Numbered from the stretch's first letter, positions 1 through 10,429 are shown. The stretch is DNA of 20,304 nt from GCA-2729515 sp036336695 (GCA_036336695.1 JAYZFQ010000089.1:1-20304); one strand, 5' to 3'. Notes: generated from the letters alone by a model not told the origin. Numbers and translations: made by a program.

Positions 1-95
1 TCGACGAGACCGTCGAGCTCGCGGTCGGAAAGACCGCCAAAGAGCGGGACCCGCGCCAGCAGCGCACGCTTTTCCCGTCTCGTCAGCGACGGCAT
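1..95 (-). CDS. N-terminus of a probable Crp/Fnr-type cyclic-nucleotide-binding protein (partial)
   Basis: Only the first 31 codons lie in the window; the gene runs off the left edge. The ATG is at 95-93 on the minus strand, and the peptide begins MPSLTRREKRALLARVPLFG. The segment 'LARVPLFGGLSDRELDGLV' is the usual first helix of a cNMP-binding domain (pattern L-x-x-V-P-L-F-x-x-L-x-x-x-E-L), as found in Crp/Fnr regulators and in stand-alone cNMP-binding proteins. Whether a DNA-binding domain follows cannot be seen. There is no Shine-Dalgarno in front of the ATG; the preceding bases are GGTTCC. A TATGCT hexamer lies 6 nt further upstream, so the message might be leaderless. The gene is divergent from the histidine kinase gene. 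The family call rests on one short motif. Confidence 0.55.
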   Translation of the reverse strand, partial: MPSLTRREKRALLARVPLFGGLSDRELDGLV

Positions 96-101
96 GGAAC
101 C

Positions 102-107
102 AGCATA
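102..107 (-). promoter_or_regulatory. Possible -10 element for the cNMP-binding gene
   Basis: On the minus strand TATGCT matches TATAAT at 4 of 6 positions, keeping the T, A and final T that matter most. It lies 6 nt before the ATG at 95, which would put the transcription start at or next to the start codon. No convincing -35 is seen 16-18 nt upstream. Weak evidence. Confidence 0.25.
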
Positions 108-294
108 CACTTGCTCGCCCCGGAAGAAATCGGCGTTCTACTGGTGCGAACCGGACCCATGCAGGCGCTCCCGGAACTCTCCGGCGGCGCCCGGCGCCGT
201 TCAGACCCGGCTCGGACCGGATCTATACCATCGTTCTGGAAATTTTATGGTCAGACACCCACGCTCTTCACCGAGCGATTGAAAACAGGTTTGG

Positions 295-308
295 TTTCGA
301 CGTCGAAA
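295..308. promoter_or_regulatory. 14-bp perfect palindrome upstream of the histidine kinase gene
   Basis: TTTCGACGTCGAAA reads the same on both strands. It sits about 52 nt before the kinase ATG at 361 and about 200 nt before the divergent cNMP-binding gene at 95. A perfect dyad in a promoter region is a typical site for a dimeric regulator. No regulator can be named from sequence alone. The rest of the 96-360 gap shows only an AT-rich patch around 240-250, and no clear gene or RNA. Confidence 0.35.
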
Positions 309-360
309 GATTCGGATCGGCCTTGTTTCCAGGCACCCACTACATCCACAATCGGTCCCG

Positions 361-2715
<2,355 letters not shown>

Positions 2716-2753
2716 ACCGGCATCCGACGGGATTCAGTATCGTCGGGCAAGCC

Positions 2754-5588
2754 ATGGAACTCGATCATGTCCTGATTCGCGGTGCGCGGGAACACAACCT
2801 GCGCGGGATCGACGTCCGGATTCCAAAAAAGAAACTCGTCGTTCTCACGGGAGTATCTGGATCCGGAAAATCTTCGCTGGCCTTCGACACGCTGTATGCC
2901 GAAGGACAGAGACGCTACGTCGAGTCCTTGTCGGCATACGCACGCCAGTTTCTCGGGCAGATGGAAAAACCGCGCTACGACACGATTCGCGGTCTTTCCC
3001 CGACGATTTCCATCGAACAGAAGACGACGGGAAACAACCCCCGATCGACCGTCGGGACCATCACCGAAATCTCGGACTACCTGCGGGTTCTCTACGCCCG
3101 CGTCGGTGTGCAGCATTGCCACGGTTGCGGCGACCCCGTCCGAAGCCAGACGGCGCAACAGATCGCGAGAGAGATCCTCTCGGTTTCCGAGGGAACTCGA
3201 CTCACCTTGCTGGCCCCGATCCTCGTGAACCGGAAGGGCGAGCACCGCGAACTGCTCGCAGAATCGCGGCGGGCGGGCTTCACCCGCCTTCGCGTGAACG
3301 GTGAAATCGTCGCCGCCGAAGACGTCGAAGCTCTCGACAAACGCAGAAAGCACTCGGTCGACGTGGTCGTTGACCGGATCGTGGCGCGCCGTGGACTGGA
3401 AGCACGGGTCACCGATTCGGTCGAGACGGCCCTCCGGGTCGGCGAAGGCACGCTCAGCGTTGCGGCAGGCAGCAAGAACGATCGCGTGTTTTCGGAAAAC
3501 ATGGCTTGTGCGGGCTGCGGCTTTTCCTTCCCCGAGTTGACCCCGCAGAATTTCTCGTTCAACAGCCCACAGGGCATGTGCGTCGCATGCAATGGCCTGG
3601 GTTCGCGGGTCGAAATCGATCCAGAGCTGGTGGTACCCGACGATTCACTCTCTCTCGACCAGGGAGCGATCCGATCGTGGGGTTCCGATGTCTCGCGAAA
3701 GACCGGGTGGGCCCACGGTTTTCGCGCACAGATCTGCCGCCAGCTCGACGTCGACTTCGACAAGCCGTTCCGAAGACTTCCGAAACGGCAACGAGAGCTG
3801 CTGCTCTACGGCGCGGGGGACCGGGTCTTCCGGGTGAAATGGACCGGGAAATCGGGAAAGGGCAGCCTCGATACGAACTGGGAGGGCGTCATTCCGCGGC
3901 TGGAGCGGCGGTTCCGCCAGACGGGCTCCGAGCGCGCGAAGCGTTGGATTGCACAGTTCATCGGAGACGCGCTCTGCTCGCAGTGCCAGGGCTCCCGCCT
4001 GCGGTCCGAAAGCGCAGCGGTGCGCCTCGGTGGCCGGACACTGGTCGAAGTCTCTTCGTTCACTGTCGATGAAGCTCGCGACTTCTTCAAGCACCTCAAA
4101 CTCGATGGAGCCGCGCGACAGATCGCCACGGAGGTGCTCAAGGAAATCCGCGGCCGGCTCGACTTCCTCGGCGCGGTCGGACTCGGCTACCTGTCCCTGG
4201 ACCGTGCAGGACCCAGCCTGTCGGGTGGCGAGTCCCAGCGGATCCGCCTGGCCAGCCAGGTGGGGTCCGAGCTGACAGGGGTGATCTACATCCTCGACGA
4301 ACCGTCGATCGGACTCCACCAACGAGACAATCGCCGGCTGCTCGGAACTCTCGAACGGATGCGGGACATCGGCAACACGGTGGTCGTCGTAGAACACGAC
4401 GAGGAAACCATCCGCAGCGCCGACTTCGTCGTCGATTTCGGACCGGGCGCGGGCGTGGAGGGTGGCCGCATCGTCCACACGGGAACGCCCAAGAGCCTCG
4501 AGCGCAGTCGCAAATCGCTCACGGGAGCCTACCTCGCCGGAAGGCGCGAGATTCCCCTGCCGACCACGCGACGCCCGGCCAGCGGCAGCATCAAGATCAT
4601 CGGAGCGAGCGCCAACAACCTGGCTGGCGTCGACGTGGAATTCCCCCTCGGAGTCTTGACCGCCGTGACCGGAGTATCGGGAGCGGGTAAGTCTACGCTC
4701 GTCAACGACATCCTCGCGCCTGCCCTCGCTCGGATCCATCACGGCGCGTCGCGCCGGCCGGGCCGGCACCGGGCCCTCGAGGGTGCGGACCAGACCGACA
4801 AGGTCATCGCGATCGACCAGCGGCCGATCGGCCGAACGCCGCGCAGCAACCCCGCCACGTACATCAAGGTATTCGACGAGATTCGAAGCTTCTTCTCTCA
4901 GCTTCCCGAGGCGCGCCTGCATGGCTACAAGCCCGGGCGATTCTCGTTCAACGTCAAGGGCGGGCGGTGCGAAACATGCCAGGGAGACGGCGTACGACGG
5001 ATCGAGATGCACTTCCTTCCCGACGTCTACGTGAAGTGCGAGGAGTGTGAGGGCAAACGATTCAACGACGCGACCCTCCGCGTGACCTACAAACAGAAAT
5101 CGATCGCCGACGTATTGGACCTCACGGTGCTCGAGGCTTCCCGGCTTTTTTCGTCCCACCCCAAAATCTTCGAGGCACTGCAACTCCTGTCCGACGTCGG
5201 CCTGGACTACCTGCACCTGGGACAGCCCTCTCCGACCCTCTCCGGGGGCGAAGCCCAACGCATCAAGCTGGCACGAGAGCTGGCACGACGCGCGACGGGA
5301 AGAACCCTCTATGTGCTCGACGAACCCACGACGGGCCTGCACTTCGAAGATGTGAGAAAACTCCTGGACGTACTCTCGCGGCTCGTCGAGGCGGGGAACA
5401 CCGTGCTCGTGATCGAGCACAACCTCGATGTCATCAAGTGCGCCGACTGGGTGATCGACCTGGGACCCGAAGGGGGTCCCGCGGGCGGACAAGTCATCGC
5501 CCAGGGTACTCCGGAGACCGTGGCGCGAACGCGCGGCTCCTACACCGGCCGCTTCCTCAAGCCCCTGCTGAAATCGCGTCCCCGCTGA
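2754..5588 (+). CDS. uvrA: Excinuclease ABC subunit A (UvrA)
   Basis: DNA-damage recognition ATPase of nucleotide excision repair; it dimerises, loads UvrB on damaged DNA and then leaves. The 944-aa length is normal. Two ABC ATPase modules are complete: Walker A GVSGSGKSS (33-41) and GVSGAGKST (640-648); signatures LSGGESQRIRLA (489-500) and LSGGEAQRIKLA (829-840); Walker B ILDEPSIGLH (513-522) and VLDEPTTGLH (854-863). Zinc modules are visible as C252/C255 with C276/C279, and as C739/C742 with C762/C765; further CxxC pairs are at 122/125 and 408/411. The frame is open to 2340, but homology starts exactly at ATG 2754 (MELDHVLIRGAREHNLRGID); the upstream part overlaps the kinase gene in another frame. 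The Shine-Dalgarno is weak, and I see no LexA-type box in the 38-nt gap. The stop codon directly abuts the stop of the next, opposite gene. Confidence 0.98.
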   Translation: MELDHVLIRGAREHNLRGIDVRIPKKKLVVLTGVSGSGKSSLAFDTLYAEGQRRYVESLSAYARQFLGQMEKPRYDTIRGLSPTISIEQKTTGNNPRSTVGTITEISDYLRVLYARVGVQHCHGCGDPVRSQTAQQIAREILSVSEGTRLTLLAPILVNRKGEHRELLAESRRAGFTRLRVNGEIVAAEDVEALDKRRKHSVDVVVDRIVARRGLEARVTDSVETALRVGEGTLSVAAGSKNDRVFSENMACAGCGFSFPELTPQNFSFNSPQGMCVACNGLGSRVEIDPELVVPDDSLSLDQGAIRSWGSDVSRKTGWAHGFRAQICRQLDVDFDKPFRRLPKRQRELLLYGAGDRVFRVKWTGKSGKGSLDTNWEGVIPRLERRFRQTGSERAKRWIAQFIGDALCSQCQGSRLRSESAAVRLGGRTLVEVSSFTVDEARDFFKHLKLDGAARQIATEVLKEIRGRLDFLGAVGLGYLSLDRAGPSLSGGESQRIRLASQVGSELTGVIYILDEPSIGLHQRDNRRLLGTLERMRDIGNTVVVVEHDEETIRSADFVVDFGPGAGVEGGRIVHTGTPKSLERSRKSLTGAYLAGRREIPLPTTRRPASGSIKIIGASANNLAGVDVEFPLGVLTAVTGVSGAGKSTLVNDILAPALARIHHGASRRPGRHRALEGADQTDKVIAIDQRPIGRTPRSNPATYIKVFDEIRSFFSQLPEARLHGYKPGRFSFNVKGGRCETCQGDGVRRIEMHFLPDVYVKCEECEGKRFNDATLRVTYKQKSIADVLDLTVLEASRLFSSHPKIFEALQLLSDVGLDYLHLGQPSPTLSGGEAQRIKLARELARRATGRTLYVLDEPTTGLHFEDVRKLLDVLSRLVEAGNTVLVIEHNLDVIKCADWVIDLGPEGGPAGGQVIAQGTPETVARTRGSYTGRFLKPLLKSRPR

Positions 5589-7625
5589 CTAGCGTTCTCG
5601 GGCCAGGTCCGGAAACCGGGACTCGATGGCATCAACCAGGGCCAACCGGCCCTGGGCACGCGCGAGCGTCAGAGCGCGGCGCGCCGTCTCCCGCGCCTCG
5701 GCAACGCGGCCAGCCGCCGCCTGGGCGGTCGCCAGGGTGTCGAGTACACCGGGGTCCTGGCCGCGGGTGCCTTCGACCGCCTCCTGGGCCAGCGCCACCG
5801 GGTCCTCGTTGCCCGCGACCGCGCCCGTGGCCAGAAACCACGCGAGATCGTTGAGCACCGCAGTCTCCCGGACCCCCAGCGCCAAGCTCGCGCGATATTG
5901 CTCCGCGGCGGCCACCGGATCGCCGGACGCGGCGAGCAGAGCGCCGAGCTGCGCGTGAACGCGGGCCGCTCCCGTGTCTCCCAAGGCCAGCCGGAGCGCC
6001 ACCGCCTGGCCGGTCGCGCGCCGGTAGTGGCGGATCGCAGCAGGCGCCTCACCGGCGGCAGACAGCAGGACCCCCAGGTAGGCGTTGGCCGCGGGTTGAT
6101 CGGGGTCGACGGCCAGCGCCGCCCGGAAGGACGCCGCAGCCGCACTGGGATCTTCGCTCGCCCGCGCCCGCCCCAGTCCGATGCTCCAGCGAACGGAACC
6201 GGGTTCTCTACGCAGGGCCGCCGCCAGGTCATCGCCGGCCTCCGATTCGCGACCGAGCGCGAGACGCGTCTCCCCGCGAAGCCCCCAGGTAACCGCGGGA
6301 CGGGGGTCGAGCGCGAGGGCGGCGGATAGTTCTTCTTCCGCCTCTTCGGGGCGATTCTGGACCGCCAATGCGACCCCGAGGTTGGTGTGCGCGACGTGGT
6401 TCGGCCCGGCGACCCGAAGCGCGTGACGGAAGAGGGACTCGCTGTTCGCCCACGTCCTGACCTGGGCCTGGGTGGCCAGACACAGTCCGGCCAACCATGC
6501 CAGGGCCAGCACCGCCAACGCGCGAACACGCGTCGGGCGACCTGCGGCGAGTCGACACCCACCCCAGGCAACCGCGATCGCAAGGCCCGTCTGCGGGAGG
6601 TAGGTGTAGCGATCCGCAAGCGCCGCCTGGCCCACCTGCACGAGGCCGATTACGGGAACGAGCATGCCGACGAACCACAGCCATCCCACGAGGAGATACG
6701 GATGGCCGCGCCGGAAATGCCACGCCGCCGCGCTCGCGGAAAAGAACAACGCAATCCCCCAAGCGACTCGGAGCCCGGGGACAGTCCCGCGTGGGTGGGG
6801 ATAGAAGACGGCGAGGTCCGAAGGCCAGAAGAACTTCCACAGGTAGACGAGGTAGGCGTCCGACGCCGCCTCGAGGCGCATCCAGAAAGGAATCCGATCG
6901 AGGTCCTGGACGGCACCCCCGGCACTCTGCGCGAAGAGCGTCGCTGCGCTCGCCGCCGCGGCCAACGCAAATAACGGGAGTTTCTCGAGGACGGCACGCC
7001 GGAGACCCGGTTCTGCGAGACGGCCCAAGGGCCAGTAGTCGAGCAGCAGCAGCAGGAAAGGAAGCGTCACGAGCATCGGCTTTGCGAGCAGCCCCAGCGC
7101 GAGCGTCACGAAGAGCGCCACCGCCCAGCCCCGGGGATTCGCTGCGCGGGCTTGACGCTCATACAGCAACAGCGCAATCGCGAAAAAGAACCCGCTCAAG
7201 ACGTCCTTGCGCGCAGCAACCCACGCCACGGATTCGACGTGAAGCGGGTGCAGGGCAAAGACCGCGGCAGCGAAAGCACTGGGCCACGGGTCGCGGGTGA
7301 GGCGGCGCAACGCGGCAAACAACAACAGGGCGTTCGCCAGGTGAAGGCACAGGCTGGTCGCGTGGAACGCGCCCGGACTCATCCCGAAGAGTTCGGCGTC
7401 CAGCATCCACGACAGGCGCGTCAGTGGAAACCAGTTTGCACCCTGGAACGTAGTCCAGGCCCATCCCCAGCCCTCCGCGGTGAGTCCGGCCGCGATTTCC
7501 GGGCGTTGGGTCACGTAGAGATCATCGTCGTAGGCGACGAACTCGCTGCCGAGCACGCCGACATAGACGAGCAGCGTGGCCACCGCGAGGGACGCGACGA
7601 TCAGGAGGTCCCGGCTGGCTCGCAC
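5589..7625 (-). CDS. Multi-pass membrane protein with C-terminal TPRs, TMTC / GT-C glycosyltransferase-like
   Basis: A 678-aa protein. The N-terminal half (about 7-390) has many hydrophobic helices and the landmarks of bacterial TMTC-like proteins: an acidic loop after the first helix (YDDDLYV, D33-D35), NWFPLTRLSW (64-73), ALHPLHVESVAWVAARKD (124-141) and LADRYTYLP (336-344). The rest (about 405-660) is a TPR solenoid with repeats such as AHTNLGVALAVQNRPEEAEE and NAYLGVLLSAAGEAPAAIRH. GT-C enzymes use an acidic residue in the first outside loop to transfer a sugar from a lipid-linked donor; that role is likely but not shown here, and acceptor and donor are unknown. The start is GTG at 7625, the first start after an in-frame TAG 6 nt upstream, and it lacks a good Shine-Dalgarno. 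The gene is divergent from the small envelope protein gene and convergent with uvrA with no gap. Confidence 0.85.
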   Translation of the reverse strand: MRASRDLLIVASLAVATLLVYVGVLGSEFVAYDDDLYVTQRPEIAAGLTAEGWGWAWTTFQGANWFPLTRLSWMLDAELFGMSPGAFHATSLCLHLANALLLFAALRRLTRDPWPSAFAAAVFALHPLHVESVAWVAARKDVLSGFFFAIALLLYERQARAANPRGWAVALFVTLALGLLAKPMLVTLPFLLLLLDYWPLGRLAEPGLRRAVLEKLPLFALAAAASAATLFAQSAGGAVQDLDRIPFWMRLEAASDAYLVYLWKFFWPSDLAVFYPHPRGTVPGLRVAWGIALFFSASAAAWHFRRGHPYLLVGWLWFVGMLVPVIGLVQVGQAALADRYTYLPQTGLAIAVAWGGCRLAAGRPTRVRALAVLALAWLAGLCLATQAQVRTWANSESLFRHALRVAGPNHVAHTNLGVALAVQNRPEEAEEELSAALALDPRPAVTWGLRGETRLALGRESEAGDDLAAALRREPGSVRWSIGLGRARASEDPSAAAASFRAALAVDPDQPAANAYLGVLLSAAGEAPAAIRHYRRATGQAVALRLALGDTGAARVHAQLGALLAASGDPVAAAEQYRASLALGVRETAVLNDLAWFLATGAVAGNEDPVALAQEAVEGTRGQDPGVLDTLATAQAAAGRVAEARETARRALTLARAQGRLALVDAIESRFPDLARER

Positions 7626-7719
7626 ACCCTAAGGATGGCAGAACCGCGGAGCGGCGCATGCCCGCCTCCCGCGCCGCCCCACGCTGGACTTTTCCGTGGC
7701 GATCGGCTCCAATAAGCGC

Positions 7720-8181
7720 ATGAAGATCCAAAAACGCAGCGTAAAAGCCGGCTCTACGATCCTGCTCTGCCTCGGCGCCCTCGCGTGTGCCGCCGGCGGC
7801 GGTTCCAGCGGGCGCGGCTGGCGCAACCAGATGCCCCAGCTCTACCCCAACGCGCACTACAACCAGGTGGGGGCAGAGCGGGCCCGAATGGACATCGACA
7901 ACTGCATGTACCGGGCGGACCACGGTGCGCCCCAAAGCAGCACCGCCAAGGACGCAGCGGTCAATACGCTCGGGGGCGCGGCTGCAGGCGCGGCGCTCGG
8001 AGCGATCGGCGGCGCGATCGCCGGAAACGCGGGGACCGGCGCAGCTGCTGGCGCAGCGACGGGCGGTGCACTGGGCGTCGGCAAGACGATCTACGACAAG
8101 AGCAAACCGGCGGAAGCCTACAAGGGATACGTCGAAGCCTGCCTGCGGGAGCGTGGCTACGACGTCATCGGCTGGCAGTAG
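7720..8181 (+). CDS. Small secreted or lipid-anchored protein with glycine-zipper domain
   Basis: A 153-aa protein. The N-terminus has basic residues (MKIQKRSVK) and a hydrophobic core ending ILLCLGALAC, so it is exported. C23 could be a lipidation site, but the lipobox (A-L-A-C) is not ideal. Residues 84-121 form a run of Gly/Ala with a glycine-zipper spacing (GGAAAGAALGAIGGAIAGNAG...), as in outer-membrane or periplasmic YMGG/Gly-zipper proteins. Two cysteines flank it, in DIDNCMYRAD (C62) and YVEACLRERGY (C141); the pattern 'C-x-x-x-x-G-Y' near the end is common in such proteins. The function is unknown; membrane insertion or oligomerisation in the envelope is the usual inference. An in-frame GTG at 7696 would add 8 residues, but ATG 7720 gives a normal signal sequence. 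Confidence 0.75.
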   Translation: MKIQKRSVKAGSTILLCLGALACAAGGGSSGRGWRNQMPQLYPNAHYNQVGAERARMDIDNCMYRADHGAPQSSTAKDAAVNTLGGAAAGAALGAIGGAIAGNAGTGAAAGAATGGALGVGKTIYDKSKPAEAYKGYVEACLRERGYDVIGWQ

Positions 8182-8242
8182 ATCCCCAGCCCCCGACGCT
8201 CACCCCGGGGCAAAACCTTCGGGACGCGAACCGGGCGGGCTT
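8182..8242. other. Short convergent gap between the Gly-zipper and PEP-CTERM genes
   Basis: Sixty-one bases between two gene ends that face each other. It contains the 8-bp palindrome CCCCGGGG (8203-8210) but no long stem followed by a T-run, so no classical bidirectional terminator is visible. Confidence 0.4.
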
Positions 8243-8863
8243 CTACGGGAGTCTCCGGCGCCTGACCCCGAGGGCCAGGAGACCGACCCCCAACAAGAGT
8301 GCCGTGTTCGGCTCCGGCACGACTTCTCGAACCACGAACGTCGGCGACGTCATATCGTCGTCGGTCACGCAGTTGGTCGAGTGCAGGGTTCCGCACAGCA
8401 GAAGCAGCTTCAGGGGGCCGTCCTTCGCCCACGCGGAACTGGCCTTGACCTCGGCCGCGAGGGCATCCTTGAAGACGACCTCGATCGGCTTCTGTCCGAC
8501 GTCAGTAGCCGCAATCCACTCACCGTAACCGGTGTCGAACGCCGAAATCCGCGCCAACTGCTCGACGACGTCGATGGACTGGTAGTCGGACGGGGTGAAC
8601 ATATCGTCGAGATTGAGCGTGTGAGCCATCGAAGACGCGAGTTCGGATCGCGGCAAAAACAACGGCCGGTGGCCGTAAGGCCCGATGCGATCGCGCACCG
8701 TGTCACGCGGGTCCATTTCCGCCACTTCTGCAACGGCGACCAGCCGGACCCAGCCCGGCGTCATGAAACCCGCCGAGACCAGCAACGGGAACGCAAGCAA
8801 CACCATCACGGCAATGCGTTCTCGACTATGAAGTAGTTGCTGCCCGATTCTTCCCCACACCAT
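8243..8863 (-). CDS. PEP-CTERM sorting-domain protein of unknown function
   Basis: A 206-aa exported protein. A signal peptide-like segment lies at about 14-33 (RERIAVMVLLAFPLLVSAGF). The C-terminus carries the full tripartite sorting signal: VPEP at 182-185, a hydrophobic helix TALLLGVGLLALGV (187-200) and the basic end RRRR (201-204). In known systems an exosortase cuts at this motif, so the genome should encode an exosortase; none is in the window. The middle (about 50-175) has one cysteine pair (C157, C165) and an acidic stretch TDDDMTSP; I do not recognise a fold. The frame is open to an ATG at 8920, but ATG 8863 is preceded by GGAGGAG with a 7-nt spacer and gives a better signal peptide, so I chose it. 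Confidence 0.85.
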   Translation of the reverse strand: MVWGRIGQQLLHSRERIAVMVLLAFPLLVSAGFMTPGWVRLVAVAEVAEMDPRDTVRDRIGPYGHRPLFLPRSELASSMAHTLNLDDMFTPSDYQSIDVVEQLARISAFDTGYGEWIAATDVGQKPIEVVFKDALAAEVKASSAWAKDGPLKLLLLCGTLHSTNCVTDDDMTSPTFVVREVVPEPNTALLLGVGLLALGVRRRRLP

Positions 8864-9256
8864 CGCGCGACTCCTCCACTCCGCCGGGCACCGCGCGCGC
8901 AGAAAGCGCATCACGTGCATCGATCGAAGTTGTTTCCCTGGCGTCGCTATCGGGAAGACAGGTGCGCGGCTTTATGGGGAACACCGCGAGTTTCGAGAAA
9001 CAACGCGTCCTTGAAGGGCGCGAGTGCAACAACAAGTTATTAGTTGGAGCAGCAGCGGAAACGTTATGGGGAGAGCGGAATTCGAGCGCAGCGGGGAGAC
9101 CGGCGGCCCACCGCAACAGCGCCCGAACGTGCAACACAGACCAGGACGCCGACCCTTGCCGCACCCGGAAGCAGGCGGTCCGTTACAGCGTCACTGGAAT
9201 TCAGTCAGGAACAGCGGATGCCCGGCCTCGGAGACGGCGCCGGGCGGCAGCCGGAG
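8864..9256. other. 393-base stretch without a supported gene; 5' region of the PEP-CTERM gene
   Basis: Between the metallophosphoesterase stop and the PEP-CTERM start, both on the minus strand. The part around 8940-9070 is visibly richer in A+T than its surroundings. It holds two copies of TTATGGGGA (8972-8980 and 9064-9072) and a small dyad GTTTC-GA-GAAAC (8990-9001). GAATTC also occurs twice, near 9079 and 9198. Reading frames here (for example 8962-9312 + and 8826-9164 -) give arginine-rich or low-complexity peptides with no recognisable motif. A promoter for the PEP-CTERM gene is expected, but I cannot place a convincing -35/-10 pair. Confidence 0.5.
8871..8877 (-). promoter_or_regulatory. 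Shine-Dalgarno of the PEP-CTERM gene (decides the start)
   Basis: GGAGGAG on the minus strand, 7 nt before ATG 8863. It is one of the strongest ribosome binding sites in the window and argues against the longer reading from 8920. Confidence 0.75.
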
Positions 9257-10429
9257 TCAGCGGGTCCCGGCCGGGGGCCCGGATTCCCCTGCACGCAGGA
9301 CGATCTCGGTGATCTCTGCGGGCGAGAAGAGCCGCATCGGCGGCCCCCAGAAGCCCGTACCGCGGCTCACATAGATCTCCGCATCCCCCCGGCGATAGCG
9401 ACCGGCCACGAAGGGAGTCGCCAGGCGGACCAGGAGACCGAAGGGGAATATCTGGCCGCCGTGGGTGTGGCCGGAGAGTTGGAGGTCGATTCCGCGCTTC
9501 GCGGCCCCAACGAAGGTCGCCGGGTCGTGGGCCAGCAGGAGGGCGGCGCGCTCCGGATCCCTTCCGGCCAGTGCCGCCTCGAGATCCTCTCTCCCCTCCC
9601 CTCCCCAGAAATCTCCGCGGTGGTCATCGACACCGACGAGATCGAATCCCGCGCCACGCGTCTCGATCGAAACCCGTTCGTTGCGCAGCACCCGGAGACC
9701 CAACTCGCGAACCTTGTCGGTCCAGTCGCGTGCACCAGAAAAATAATCGTGATTCCCAGTAACGAAATAGACACCGAGCGGGGCGTGCAAGGCTCCAAAG
9801 GGTTCCACGTCGCCGCCGATGCGTTCCACGTTGCCGTCCACCAGATCGCCGGTGATGGCAATGATGTCTGCACCGAGGGCATTGACGCGACGAGTCAGTT
9901 GTTCTGCGAAACGCCGCCCACGGATCGGACCGATGTGGATATCGCTGATCTGCGCGATGCGCAGACCGTCGAGGGCAACCGGCCACCGAGCAAGGGGGAT
10001 CTCCTCCCGCACGAGCACGGGCGGACCCAGGCCAATCCGAAGGCCGACGAGCCCCGCGCATCCCGCGACCCCCACCACCAGCGCAGCGCGCAGGCGCGAT
10101 ACGAACTCCGGTTCGCCGAGCCCCCCGTCGACCGAGCCGAGCCCCAGCCCGATGAGCCCCAAAACCACATCGGTGAGTAAAAGCTGGACGAGGAGCAGAA
10201 ACGCAAAGCCCATCCAGAGCGAAGCAGGCCAGGCGATGCAGCGGGCCACACGCGGCGGGAACCAACGCTCCGCAATCGGTTGAAGCAGCACGAGAAAGGC
10301 GCCCAATCCGATGGCGAGCCACAACCCCCCGCGCCAAGGGGCCGGAACCCCGGGTTCGTCGACCAGGCGGGTTGCCAGGTAGACATGGGCACCGAAGAGC
10401 ACGGCGAGCGCCAGGCAAGCGAAGCACAA
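9257..10429 (-). CDS. Membrane-anchored calcineurin-like metallophosphoesterase (YaeI/YkuE type)
   Basis: A 390-aa protein if read from TTG 10429. About four hydrophobic segments fill residues 1-135, then comes the phosphoesterase domain. All metal-binding motifs are present: D163-x-H165 in SDIHIG, GDLVDG (194-199), GNHDYF (225-230), H301 in LLAHDP and GHTHGG (320-325). Relatives with this layout are membrane phosphohydrolases; some act on lipid A precursors or phospholipid pyrophosphates, but the substrate here cannot be read from sequence. It is the last gene of the gatCAB run and lies in the same frame as ilvE, separated by the ilvE TGA (10495-10493). No ATG or GTG exists between that stop and TTG 10429. 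A CTG at 10450 with a well-placed GGGAGGG would add MRRLVLG and may be the real start (397 aa). Confidence 0.92.
   Translation of the reverse strand: MCFACLALAVLFGAHVYLATRLVDEPGVPAPWRGGLWLAIGLGAFLVLLQPIAERWFPPRVARCIAWPASLWMGFAFLLLVQLLLTDVVLGLIGLGLGSVDGGLGEPEFVSRLRAALVVGVAGCAGLVGLRIGLGPPVLVREEIPLARWPVALDGLRIAQISDIHIGPIRGRRFAEQLTRRVNALGADIIAITGDLVDGNVERIGGDVEPFGALHAPLGVYFVTGNHDYFSGARDWTDKVRELGLRVLRNERVSIETRGAGFDLVGVDDHRGDFWGGEGREDLEAALAGRDPERAALLLAHDPATFVGAAKRGIDLQLSGHTHGGQIFPFGLLVRLATPFVAGRYRRGDAEIYVSRGTGFWGPPMRLFSPAEITEIVLRAGESGPPAGTR

Noticed and set aside
236..254. A possible LexA-type site in the AT-rich patch (CTGG...TCAG)
   Set aside because: Only three bases of each arm are complementary, which is too weak for an SOS box.
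8203..8210. CCCCGGGG as a transcription terminator stem
   Set aside because: An uninterrupted 8-bp palindrome has no loop and is not followed by a T-run on either strand.
8947..8974. A FliA-like promoter (TAAA ... CCCGATAG on -) for the PEP-CTERM gene
   Set aside because: The spacing is one base too long and both outer bases of the -10 differ, so the match is not better than chance.
8962..9312. A 116-codon + frame, and others, in the 8864-9256 gap as small genes
   Set aside because: There is no conserved-looking motif and composition is mostly Arg/Ala/Gly; a minus frame at 8826-9164 is no better. The region is more likely regulatory.
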